Positions 49,937-58,057 of a stretch of 64,000 bases of DNA are shown piece after piece. The notes beneath the pieces were generated by a model that was not told the DNA's origin, made no database searches, and saw nothing but the letters and a program-made list of their open reading frames with translations. The stretch is from an uncultured Bacteroidales bacterium. Its GTDB lineage: Bacteria; Bacteroidota; Bacteroidia; Bacteroidales; Muribaculaceae. The stretch covers positions 1-64,000 of the forward strand of contig CADCFN010000003.1 in assembly GCA_902800715.1 (NCBI GenBank), given 5' to 3'. Position numbers and translations under genes: made by a program. Numbering within the stretch: the first letter of the stretch is position 1; each line of letters begins with the position of its first letter.

Positions 49937-52042
49937 TTACTTGATGATGTATTTCTTGCCTGAGTTGATGTAGATGCCGGGAGCCGTGGGTTTGGTGTTG
50001 TAGGAGCGGCCGAGGATATCAAACCACAGGTTGCTTTCAACTGCCGGTTCATCGCACTCGATACTGTTGACGGCAGTGGTTGCCTTCTTGATGTATTCAA
50101 TGCCTGCCGCAGCATCAATTTTACCGTAGCCCCACCTGATGGGGTCGTCGACTGTGAACTCGTCGTTGCGTGAGGTAGCGGCGAGCACTTCTTTGATGTC
50201 ATCTAATGTGAGGGTGGGGTCGGCTTGAAGCCACAGGGCGATGATGCCGCTCACCGTAGGGCACGACATCGAGGTGCCACTCAGGGCACCATAGGGATAC
50301 CCCTGCCACTGCATCCACTCGGCAATCTCCTGGTAACAGTTATAGTGGTTTAAAGACGAGACGATGTTGGTGCCTGGAGCGGCAACAGTTGGTTGAGCCA
50401 CACCGTTTATCGACACGCCGTGGCTTGAACTGAGACTAATGTTGTTAAGCGTGTAATTGCCGCTCACATCTGAGACATTGCCAGTGTAATCTCGCTTGGT
50501 GGTGTTTGCCACATAATCGCCTACGCTGATGACATTTGGGGTGGACGTCCAATCGCCACACGAGATATCGCTGTCGCCATAGGTGTAACCCTCCATGTTG
50601 TCAAATGAATCAAATCTATCTGACGTTTCCCACAAGTCCATCTCGATGGGTGAAGATGATGACAGCGAAATGAAGAAAGGCCATCGTCGATCGAGAATAC
50701 CATTCACAATAGTATGCAGTTCAAGTTTGCCATCAATGACGTTGCCATAGATAAACACTAAGCCACCATGCAAATATTCTCCCAGTATCTCGTCATCGTC
50801 ACTCAATACTTCAATATAGACCTCCTCCTGAGACGGGGTGATAGTTAATGGCACTGTTTGCCACACAATTTCGTCACTGCTGCGATTTAGCATACCAATC
50901 TGTACACTTAATGTATCATTCTCGCCCAACGCGTTGCGTGAATAGCCACATAGTGCCGAGTCAATAAATCTTGAGATGTTGCCTTGTTCGTCAAAGAAAG
51001 GAAACGGTCGAGGAAGAAACGCCTTCAGGCTGCTATTCTCTTCATCAAATGCCTTGTAGATGTGAAGCGTTTTATCACCTTCATTTCCAACACTGAACAC
51101 GGGAATGACATGATGGGACAACTCATCAATCAGTTCCGGCATTGTACCGGTGCCATTGTGGGGGCCTTCGTGTGAGTTCATGCTTGCGCTAAGCACAACG
51201 GGACCTTCGATTTGCTGAGCGTAATGCGCTACGAACTGGAAGGCAATCTCGGTTGCATCTCTCTCTCCCACAATCGACACAAGCACGATGTCGGCATCGG
51301 GAGCCATGCCGCCAAACCCCAACGGCGAGCGTGTGCCTGCTGCAATGCCGGCGGTGTGAGTGCCATGTGTAAGATCCTCGGCATCGGTGGTAAGCGTGGC
51401 AATGAGTTCGGGCGTATCGAACACCGATCCGGGATACTCTATCGTTCCGGCCTCGTCATCCTCGACGATGAACTTGTGGCCATTGTTGTTACCGGGAAGA
51501 TAGACACAGCGCAGGCGGCTGTTGCCGTCGGCATCCTTGAATGCCGGGTGCTGGAAGTCGAATCCCCCATCGACGAGGCAGATGGTGACGCCCTTGCCGG
51601 TGTAAACCTCTTCAAGGCCGGGAATGGTGCCGTCAATCATGCTCACGCCAGTCTCCACAAGTGAGACATCGGTTTTCAACTCCCCTTTACTGGTCGCGTC
51701 CACCTTGGTCACGCCCTCGATGGCAACGAGGGCATCAACCTTGTCGGCAGGAATGCTGATTACAGCCTGATGTCCGAGTTTTGACAACACGGTGGCGCCA
51801 GCCTCACGGATTTTGGCAAACGTGCCCGCCGCATCTTTGGCATCCACCTCCACCACAAGCCTGATGCTCTGGTTGGCGTCAAGTGCTTTTACTCTCTTGC
51901 CGTTTGAGTCATATCGTGACGTCTGTTTTTGCAGTAACGACAGCTGTGCGTTAGGGGTGAGTTTACTGTGCGCACTCGACATGAGAGCGCAAGAGCAAGC
52001 AACAACGGCAAATAATATGATTTGTAATCGTCTATTCTTCAT
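49937..52042 (-). CDS. Secreted subtilisin-like serine protease (S8)
   Basis: A 701-residue protease. Signal peptide 'IILFAVVACSCALMSSAHS'; an inhibitor_I9-like pro-domain at about 60-115; catalytic Asp158 in 'ICLVDGGFDFQHP', His226 in 'DLTHGTHTAGI' and Ser591 in 'SGTSMSCP'. About 200 residues are inserted between His and Ser. The C terminus 'LWFDILGRSYNTKPTAPGIY' plus INSGKKYIIK resembles type-A sorting tails of the type 9 system. It overlaps DUF3667 by 11 bp and is 18 bp ahead of crcB. Confidence 0.9.
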   Translation of the reverse strand: MKNRRLQIILFAVVACSCALMSSAHSKLTPNAQLSLLQKQTSRYDSNGKRVKALDANQSIRLVVEVDAKDAAGTFAKIREAGATVLSKLGHQAVISIPADKVDALVAIEGVTKVDATSKGELKTDVSLVETGVSMIDGTIPGLEEVYTGKGVTICLVDGGFDFQHPAFKDADGNSRLRCVYLPGNNNGHKFIVEDDEAGTIEYPGSVFDTPELIATLTTDAEDLTHGTHTAGIAAGTRSPLGFGGMAPDADIVLVSIVGERDATEIAFQFVAHYAQQIEGPVVLSASMNSHEGPHNGTGTMPELIDELSHHVIPVFSVGNEGDKTLHIYKAFDEENSSLKAFLPRPFPFFDEQGNISRFIDSALCGYSRNALGENDTLSVQIGMLNRSSDEIVWQTVPLTITPSQEEVYIEVLSDDDEILGEYLHGGLVFIYGNVIDGKLELHTIVNGILDRRWPFFISLSSSSPIEMDLWETSDRFDSFDNMEGYTYGDSDISCGDWTSTPNVISVGDYVANTTKRDYTGNVSDVSGNYTLNNISLSSSHGVSINGVAQPTVAAPGTNIVSSLNHYNCYQEIAEWMQWQGYPYGALSGTSMSCPTVSGIIALWLQADPTLTLDDIKEVLAATSRNDEFTVDDPIRWGYGKIDAAAGIEYIKKATTAVNSIECDEPAVESNLWFDILGRSYNTKPTAPGIYINSGKKYIIK

Positions 52043-53009
52043 GATTGTTTTGTTTTTTCCTCTGTTTGATTCTCTGTTTGATTGCTTGAAATTTCATTTT
52101 CAAGAATTGGAATAATGTTTGTTTATTTTTCTCCCTAAAGTCAAATGTTTTTTTGCTGATAAACATTCCAACAAGAATGGGTACCACCGAATAAAATGTC
52201 AGTTCTTTTATTGCAATGAATTCATCAGCATAAGATTTGGGTGTTGCCGTCATCAGATCGGTTATTGACAATGCCAGAGCTGCTAACAAGAAACCGCTTC
52301 CCAATGTAATAGCCACTCTCCAGAAATTTCCCCAGTAGTCATAGCCAAACAACTGCCTGTAGACATAAAAATAGCATAAAGGGAGCATAATATAGAAATA
52401 GTCACCGAAAAAGTCGGCCAGGTCATCCACAATCAGAACCTGAATGGCCATGAACACCGTGATGAAGAAACCCTGCGGCAACGTGTGGCGGGTGTTGCGT
52501 GGCGCATAACGGAAGAGACACCATGTGGGAATCATGAAGAAGCCTGTCATGACCAGCCATCCCCATCCCGGACTGCTCTCAAGCCACGCAAAGAATTGAT
52601 CGCCGTATGACGTGCCGCCTTGAAATGCCTTGACTTCATGGGAACCGAACAATTTATCAATGAGGACACTGAGCACTCCCATGAGAACCAGCATTTTCAC
52701 AGGCGGGAACGACACTTGCCGCTTGCCATTGATATAATCGCTGATGAAATATCCGGGACGCCAAATCAGTTGCCACAGCGAGTACAGCAACGAACGGTTA
52801 CCCATTCCCCACACCTCGGCGGTGCTTTGAAGCACACTCTTCCACGATACCTTTTTCAAACCGGCCTTTTGCGAGCAATGCGGACAAAACTTCCCTGCGA
52901 AGTCATACCCACAATTCACGCAATGATGGCGCTCGTTCTCGTCATAGCTCCAATCGAAGGGATCGAGCTGCCATGCCTTGAATCGTTTATATCTCTCTTT
53001 AAAAGTCAT
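52032..53009 (-). CDS. DUF3667 membrane protein with zinc ribbon
   Basis: A 325-residue protein. An N-terminal zinc ribbon 'HHCVNCGYDFAGKFCPHCSQ' is followed by about five transmembrane helices and a basic C-terminal tail. 'LLYSLWQLIWRPGYFISDYI' then NGKR is the hallmark region of DUF3667. Function is unknown. It is the promoter-proximal gene of the operon DUF3667 - S8 protease - crcB - DUF5714. Confidence 0.82.
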   Translation of the reverse strand: MTFKERYKRFKAWQLDPFDWSYDENERHHCVNCGYDFAGKFCPHCSQKAGLKKVSWKSVLQSTAEVWGMGNRSLLYSLWQLIWRPGYFISDYINGKRQVSFPPVKMLVLMGVLSVLIDKLFGSHEVKAFQGGTSYGDQFFAWLESSPGWGWLVMTGFFMIPTWCLFRYAPRNTRHTLPQGFFITVFMAIQVLIVDDLADFFGDYFYIMLPLCYFYVYRQLFGYDYWGNFWRVAITLGSGFLLAALALSITDLMTATPKSYADEFIAIKELTFYSVVPILVGMFISKKTFDFREKNKQTLFQFLKMKFQAIKQRIKQRKKQNNHEE

Positions 53010-53028
53010 CCCCCAAAAAATCTTTTTG

Positions 53029-53036
53029 CAAAGATA
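53029..53036 (-). promoter_or_regulatory. -7 element for the DUF3667 operon
   Basis: TATCTTTG on the minus strand, 20 bp before the start. The divergent gap 53037-53331 has only CCCATCCGTCCCATCCG-type low-complexity DNA and a CTTTG string before tRNA-Lys. Confidence 0.6.
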
Positions 53037-53331
53037 ATGGTTTTTCTTTAAAAGTAATATTCATTCAATGACTTTCTCAATCAAAACCTTCCCTCCATCC
53101 CATCCCGTCCAGTCCATCCGCGACAGCGTCCCTCTATGCCGCGGCAGGAGCCGCGGCCACCCCCGCCGTCCCATCCTGTCCGTCCCATCCGTCCCATCCG
53201 TTTCCCCCGTTCCATCTCTATAAACTTTATCCATGGCGATAACCGTTAATTGGCACAAAATTTGAAGATTTTTTATGGAACGCAAAAAGACTGCGGTCGG
53301 CCATATTTCCTTTGCAGCGTCAAACGGATAT

Positions 53332-53405
53332 GGCTCCGTAGCTCAGTAGGTCAGAGCACCACACTTTTAATATGGAGGTCCTGGGTTCGAGCCCCAGCGG
53401 AGTCA
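53332..53405 (+). tRNA. tRNA-Lys (anticodon TTT), atypical anticodon stem
   Basis: Acceptor GGCTCCG/CGGAGTC (one G-T pair), D arm AGCTCAGTAGGTCAGAGC, loop CTTTTAA (anticodon TTT), T arm CTGGGTTCGAGCCCCAG. The anticodon stem CCACA/TATGG has a C-A mismatch. CCA is not encoded. It is followed 31 bp later by the NADAR-like gene. Confidence 0.9.
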
Positions 53406-53435
53406 CAGTAATGAAGTAACCTAAGAAAAGATAAT

Positions 53436-54014
53436 ATGAAGAAGTTTAGACAGTTATACATAAGATGGTTGGTTCGTCGGGGAAAGGTCATAGATATATG
53501 GTCGCACAGCGACTATCCCTCCCAAGTGTTATCCAACCTGTGCAGCAACCCCTTCACCTTTGACGGGGTGCAGTGCGGCAGTATGGAGGGGTTTCTCCAG
53601 TCATTGAAGCAGCAAGACAGCAACAAGCAGCGCCAGATATGCGCCATGAAGGGCCGCAATGCCAAGAGGGCGACCACCGCAAGATGGCAGGCCGACCAAA
53701 TCGTTTGGTGGAAGGGCATCGCCATAGACCGACAGTCAGAGGACTTCCAGCAGCTGCTCCGCCATGCCTATCAAGCCATGTTCGACCAGAGCGAGCGGTT
53801 CCGCGCAGCGCTGATGGCGACACGGGGCATGAAGCTCTACCACAGCCGTGGCAAGAGCGACCCGTTCAAGACCATCCTGACCGAGCAGGAGTTCTGCCAG
53901 ATACTCACCGACCTGCGCGACAACTACGACCGTCGCGACAAGGGTCTGGGACACCGCAAGCTCATCTTCGTCGAGGTGGAGTACGAGCCTACCGCCCAGG
54001 ACGGTGAGAACTAA
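53436..54014 (+). CDS. NADAR-like (YbiA/DUF1768-related) protein
   Basis: A 192-residue protein without signal peptide. 'YPSQVLSNLCSNPFTFDGVQ' and 'CGSMEGFLQSLKQQDSNKQR' follow the NADAR pattern (L-S-N-x-x-x-x-P-F-x-x-D-G ... S-x-E-x-x-x-Q). 'ICAMKGRNAKRATTARW' and 'HAYQAMFDQSERFRAALMAT' continue the fold. NADAR proteins handle ADP-ribose derivatives, and some remove ADP-ribose from guanine as antitoxins. This is a Bacteroidota sub-branch also common in phages, so the exact role is open. Directly downstream of tRNA-Lys. Confidence 0.7.
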   Translation: MKKFRQLYIRWLVRRGKVIDIWSHSDYPSQVLSNLCSNPFTFDGVQCGSMEGFLQSLKQQDSNKQRQICAMKGRNAKRATTARWQADQIVWWKGIAIDRQSEDFQQLLRHAYQAMFDQSERFRAALMATRGMKLYHSRGKSDPFKTILTEQEFCQILTDLRDNYDRRDKGLGHRKLIFVEVEYEPTAQDGEN

Positions 54015-54128
54015 GTTTACCCCAATAAAAGCGTGAAGTGCGCCCCAAGAGTTTTGTGTCCAAACTTTTGAGGCGCCTCAACAATGCAAGAAAATTTGTT
54101 TTTTCTTGCCATTGCGCTCGGCTTGTAC

Positions 54129-54136
54129 TACCTTTG
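54129..54136 (+). promoter_or_regulatory. -7 element for the C1 aminopeptidase gene
   Basis: TACCTTTG in TTGTACTACCTTTGCAG, 70 bp before the start. An imperfect hairpin (CAATGCAAGAAAA ... TTTTTTCTTGCCATTG, 54082-54114) just upstream may terminate the NADAR gene. Confidence 0.7.
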
Positions 54137-54205
54137 CAGTCAAAGAAGCTATTAATCCTGCGCAAAGGCCTAGTGCCGCGCCCTAAAACCATTTCACAAC
54201 TTAAT

Positions 54206-55609
54206 ATGAACAGATTCACAACACTTGCTCTGGCAATAGGCCTCGCCTTTGCCGGCTCAGCACAAGACCGTTCTCAGGGTGGTATCAGCCCCGACATGAT
54301 GCGCCAAATCGTCGCCACCTCGGCTGGTAGCCAAAACAAGGCCGTTAGCAATGCCATGGCGGCAAATTCCATCGACGATCTTGCCAGGAACTACCGCAAC
54401 GAAAAGATTACAGACACTTACTTCAGCATCGAGACGCCCAACCAGTCAATCCACAACCAGCGGCAGAGCGGGCGTTGCTGGATGTACTCCAGTTTTAACG
54501 TATTTCGCGCCAACTTCGCCCATCGTCACGGCGACTCCATCGCTGTAGAGTTCTCTCACGACTACCTCTTCTTCTACGACCAGCTCGAGAAGGCAAACCT
54601 GATGCTGCAAGGCGTGATTGATTGTGCCGACAAGCCCATCGACGACACGCGCGTGCAGTTCTTCTTCCATCATCCCATGAACGATGGCGGCACCTTCTGC
54701 GGTGCGGCTGACCTTGCCGAGAAATATGGCCTCGTGCCCGTTGAGGCGCAGCCCGAGACCTATTCGGCTGAACGCACCTCTCGCATGAGCCAGCTCGTCG
54801 ACTCCAAGCTGCGCGAGTTCGGTCTGGAACTGAGGCAGATGGTCGCTGACAAGAAGAGCAAAAAAGCCATCAACCAGCGCAAGACCGAGATGCTGGGCAC
54901 CATCTATTCCATGCTCTCGCTCGCACTGGGCGAACCCATCAAGTCGTTCACCTATGCCTTCCGCGACAAGAACGGCAAGGCCGTGGGTCCCGCACGCACC
55001 TACACCCCGCTGGAGTTCTACCGCGAGACGGTGGGCGGTCCCGTCAACGGCACTTTCATCATGGCGATGAACGACCCCCGCAGAGAATACTACAAGACCT
55101 ACGAGGTGGAATATGACCGCCACACCTACGACGGTCACAACTGGCGCTACGTCAACCTGCCCATGGAGGACATCGCAGCCATGGCCATCGCTTCGCTCAA
55201 GGATTCCACCAAGCTCTATGCCAGCTTCGACGTGGGCAAGCAGCTCAACCGCGCCAACGGATACCTTGCGCTCGACAACTTTGACTATGCCACCCTGTTC
55301 GGCACCACATTCCCCATGAACAAGGCCCAGCGCATTGCCACCTTTGACAGCGGCTCGACCCACGCCATGACAATCTGCGCCGTCGACCTTGACGCCGACG
55401 GCAAGCCTATCAAGTGGAAAGTGGAGAACTCCTGGGGAGGCGACAGCGGTCACAAGGGATACATCATCATGACCAACGAGTGGTTCAACGAGTATTCCTT
55501 CCGCCTGGTTGTGGACAAGAAATACGTGCCGCAGCACATCCTCAAGGCTGCCGAGACCAAGCCCGTCATGCTCATGCCCGAAGACCCCCTCTTCGGCACC
55601 GATGACTGA
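54206..55609 (+). CDS. C1 family aminopeptidase (bleomycin hydrolase/PepC-like)
   Basis: A 467-residue cysteine peptidase with a signal peptide (FTTLALAIGLAFAGSAQ). Catalytic Cys91 is in 'RQSGRCWMYSSFNVF'; the His is in 'STHAMTICAVDLD'; and the Asn is in 'KVENSWGGDSGHKGY'. Unlike cytosolic PepC it is exported, as usual for Bacteroidales homologues. The ATG at 54206 is chosen because the promoter lies inside the longer frame from 54038. It cleaves N-terminal residues of peptides, probably in the periplasm. Confidence 0.9.
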   Translation: MNRFTTLALAIGLAFAGSAQDRSQGGISPDMMRQIVATSAGSQNKAVSNAMAANSIDDLARNYRNEKITDTYFSIETPNQSIHNQRQSGRCWMYSSFNVFRANFAHRHGDSIAVEFSHDYLFFYDQLEKANLMLQGVIDCADKPIDDTRVQFFFHHPMNDGGTFCGAADLAEKYGLVPVEAQPETYSAERTSRMSQLVDSKLREFGLELRQMVADKKSKKAINQRKTEMLGTIYSMLSLALGEPIKSFTYAFRDKNGKAVGPARTYTPLEFYRETVGGPVNGTFIMAMNDPRREYYKTYEVEYDRHTYDGHNWRYVNLPMEDIAAMAIASLKDSTKLYASFDVGKQLNRANGYLALDNFDYATLFGTTFPMNKAQRIATFDSGSTHAMTICAVDLDADGKPIKWKVENSWGGDSGHKGYIIMTNEWFNEYSFRLVVDKKYVPQHILKAAETKPVMLMPEDPLFGTDD

Positions 55610-55632
55610 CCTTCGACAGCTATCTAAACGCA

Positions 55633-55671
55633 AAAAAACTCCTGCTAGCAACCGCTGCGGCAGGAGTTTTT
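55633..55671 (+). terminator. Terminator after the C1 peptidase
   Basis: Stem AAAACTCCTGC / GCAGGAGTTTT with a T tract. Confidence 0.85.
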
Positions 55672-56193
55672 ACATCTATAAGCAGATAGAATGAGACTGC
55701 GTTATCATTAAATGCCCGTAACATGAATCGTGCTACCGCACGAGAAATCAAAGAAAAACATGAATACAAATAAATAGTGCGCGGTAGATAATCATCAGAA
55801 TCCAATAAACATCTGAATATCATCATCTTAATGAAATTTCATATAAAGGATCTCACCTTTAAGCCCGTAGGGCTGTCAGGTTATAGGCAGGAGTGTAGCG
55901 AAGCGGAACTCCTGTAAATGACCGCCACACGCGATTATTAGCCCCATTAGGGGCGACACGCTACTGCCGCCCCGATGGGGCTAAGACTTCAATGTTCACG
56001 ATTGCAGGGGTTACACTCGGCTTCGCCTCGTTACACCCCTGCCTATGCCCTGCTCGCTCCTAACGGAGCTTTTACCAAACACTAATGAATGCAAATAATA
56101 CTTTTTATTTGATTCTGATGCTATTCTTTTGATTTCTCGGCCGCCAGGCCGATTAAAAGCACAGAAGCAAATGATGGCACAGCCCCATTCATT
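55672..56193. repeat. Gap with several structured intergenic repeats
   Basis: No gene is seen. 55860-55884 is the second copy of the 25-bp repeat at 47041-47065. Around 55935-55985 there is an inverted TTAGCCCCATTAGGGGC / GCCCCGATGGGGCTAA pair, and at 56003-56045 GCAGGGGTTACACTCGGCTT is inverted as CGTTACACCCCTGC. These look like the palindromic REP-type repeats seen between Bacteroidales genes. Confidence 0.6.
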
Positions 56194-56607
56194 CTATCCG
56201 TAGTTCAGCAGGGCGGTGAGCCGCTCCCGCACGAGCATGAGCACGTCCCGCATCTCGTTCACGGTTGCCTTGCCATCATCGTCAAGCATCTCGACGGCCT
56301 GCTTGAGCAGACGGCAGTCCTCCTCGGTCAGGGGCATCCCGTTGATGGAGTAGTTGGGGTCGGCGTACCTGTAGTATATCTTGTCAAAGACCTCAATCGG
56401 AGCGTTGTAGCCCAACTTGTCGGACCGCATGATTTGGAGGTCGCCCTGCACGGTGCGCACCGACACGCCCTTGGTGATGCCCTCCATCTCCTGCAGGGCA
56501 TCCGAGCATGCCTCGGTCAGGTCGTCTATGGTCCACAGCCGGAACCTGTTCCGCAGGCAGCGGTCTATAGTCTTGTAGCGTATTAACGCGTTCTTGTTTG
56601 CAGGCAT
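56194..56607 (-). CDS. Short WYL-type regulator (N-terminal HTH part only)
   Basis: A 137-residue protein. 'MPANKNALIRYKTIDRCLRN' then 'RFRLWTIDDLTEACSDALQE' and 'SVRTVQGDLQIMRSDKLGYN' is the winged-helix start of the roughly 330-residue WYL-domain regulators of Bacteroidales. The protein ends soon after 'VLMLVRERLTALLNYG', so the WYL and C-terminal ligand domains are missing. It is either a natural short form or a truncated gene. It probably still binds DNA. The flanking gaps show no remainder of the WYL domain. Confidence 0.72.
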   Translation of the reverse strand: MPANKNALIRYKTIDRCLRNRFRLWTIDDLTEACSDALQEMEGITKGVSVRTVQGDLQIMRSDKLGYNAPIEVFDKIYYRYADPNYSINGMPLTEEDCRLLKQAVEMLDDDGKATVNEMRDVLMLVRERLTALLNYG

Positions 56608-56804
56608 TTTTATATGATGTAATTGATTTGTCCATAATGTTTGTTGTTTAAAATATCAGGCAGTGCACTGGGCGGCATTCATCCGCGCTGCGCTTCTGAT
56701 AATGGTTGATATGTTTGAATGAATAACTCGTTGTTTTAGGCACTTCTCTAAGTCTCATCAGTCTTAATCTGTCCATGATAGTTGTCGTTTTAAAAAAAAG
56801 TAGT

Positions 56805-57440
56805 TTAGTCATCACGTTGGCGGGCGTTGATAATCTCCTTCACCCGTTCAAATGAGATGGGAGTATAATCGTTGTTGTCAACGCCCACGTCATATTGCGT
56901 CGCCATCAGCAGGGGCAACCGCTGCTTGTCCTTTTCCTTGCCCTCGCCGTTCCCGCGCGTGTGCACATGGCCGAACAACTGCCATACCGTGCCATGCGAG
57001 TCACCGTAACTCAGGAAGGGATGGTGGTTCAGGAAGATGGGCTGGTTGTCGATGACGACATACAGCTCAAATGCGACCTGCTCAAAGCGTTCAAGCATTT
57101 CTGCCCGCAGGTGATAGATGTCGTGGTTACCCACAACCAGCACTATCCTGCCGTTGAGTTGGTCAAGGAAGCGGTTCCACACCTCAGCACCACCAAAGGC
57201 GAAGTCGCCCAAGTGGAACACCAGGTCATTCTTGCCCACGACACGGTTCCAGTTCTCGATGAGCGCCTGGTTCATCTCTTCAATATCGCCGAAGGGACGG
57301 TTGCAGTGGCGCAGGATGGATGTGTGGTCAAAGTGGGTGTCCGACGTGAAGAACACCCTCTTCCCCGAGAGCGTATTTCTGGGTTTCAGTTTCTCCGCAT
57401 GCATCAGGTGCAAGCCAATCGTGTCTTGTCTCTCTTTCAT
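56805..57440 (-). CDS. Metallophosphoesterase
   Basis: A 211-residue calcineurin-like phosphoesterase with all metal motifs: 'FFTSDTHFDHTSIL' (D-x-H), 'LVFHLGDFAFGGAE' (G-D), 'LVVGNHDIYHL' (G-N-H-D), 'IFLNHHPFLSY' and 'QLFGHVHTRG' (G-H-x-H). Stand-alone cytosolic enzymes of this kind are often called from phage and plasmid regions; the substrate is unknown. The start could be the internal Met at residue 13. Confidence 0.85.
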   Translation of the reverse strand: MKERQDTIGLHLMHAEKLKPRNTLSGKRVFFTSDTHFDHTSILRHCNRPFGDIEEMNQALIENWNRVVGKNDLVFHLGDFAFGGAEVWNRFLDQLNGRIVLVVGNHDIYHLRAEMLERFEQVAFELYVVIDNQPIFLNHHPFLSYGDSHGTVWQLFGHVHTRGNGEGKEKDKQRLPLLMATQYDVGVDNNDYTPISFERVKEIINARQRDD

Positions 57441-57544
57441 GTTTCGACATTTTTATGCGCCCCAATCGGGCACCAGTTAATAATAATCCAGGCGTAAGCC
57501 CATTAGTATAAATTCAATTCAATCGAACGCGGATGCCAGTTAGT

Positions 57545-57653
57545 AAAATTCGCGTAATTAGTAGTTTAAAAACTGCGAGCAACGCGAGCATCAACGTGTA
57601 AGCCTCTCTAAACTCTAAACCCTAAACTCTAAACTGCGAGCAATGCGAGCATC
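57545..57653. repeat. Degenerate ATTCG repeat and CTGCGAGCAA.GCGAGCATC direct repeat
   Basis: 57545-57568 resembles the GxxExxY-flanking repeat (AATTCGCGTAATTAGTAGTT). AACTGCGAGCAACGCGAGC (about 57571) recurs as AACTGCGAGCAATGCGAGC (about 57634), separated by the CTCTAAACTCTAAACCCTAA tract also found at 29241. Confidence 0.6.
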
Positions 57654-57664
57654 TCGTAGTTTAT

Positions 57665-57933
57665 AAAAAAAGCGGCTGGAATGTCTTTGCTTCGACTTTC
57701 CAACCACTCTTTATCGTTCGTTTGAGAGCAGTGTCTCGGATATGGGCTACACGTTACATCACCATGTGAGTGTCATGTTGGCACCGGGTCCTGAAAGTCG
57801 TTGAGCACATTTCGGGCTTTGCATTATCTGGCGTGCAGATATGGCGATAGCCTCCAAACCAACTCGTGGTCTGAACGCTTTTACCTTTCAATATGTCAAC
57901 TCTCAGTGTCAGCATGATAGCCTTCTCTTAAAA
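57665..57933 (-). ncRNA. Candidate structured non-coding RNA, about 270 nt
   Basis: On the minus strand a TAATTTTG -7 element (57941-57948) is followed, with no sizeable reading frame, by a GC-balanced stretch that ends in a strong hairpin (57672-57706: GTGGTTGGAAAGTC ... GACATTCCAGCCGC) and a run of seven U. The 5' end can form AGCC...GGCT, and further inside there are complementary blocks such as CATGGTGATG and CTCTC...GAG. It has the shape of an independent small RNA gene. It does not match tmRNA, RNase P or SRP RNA motifs I know; a 6S-like or Bacteroidales-specific RNA is possible. Confidence 0.55.
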
Positions 57934-58057
57934 TTGGCTGCAAAATTACACCTTTTTGCCGAAACCGCCAAATTTCCAACAGATTATTTCACTCCTGGGC
58001 TTTTCTTATATACTGCGTATATAATTTCCTTCAAACCCAATCGCCCAACAAAACCAA

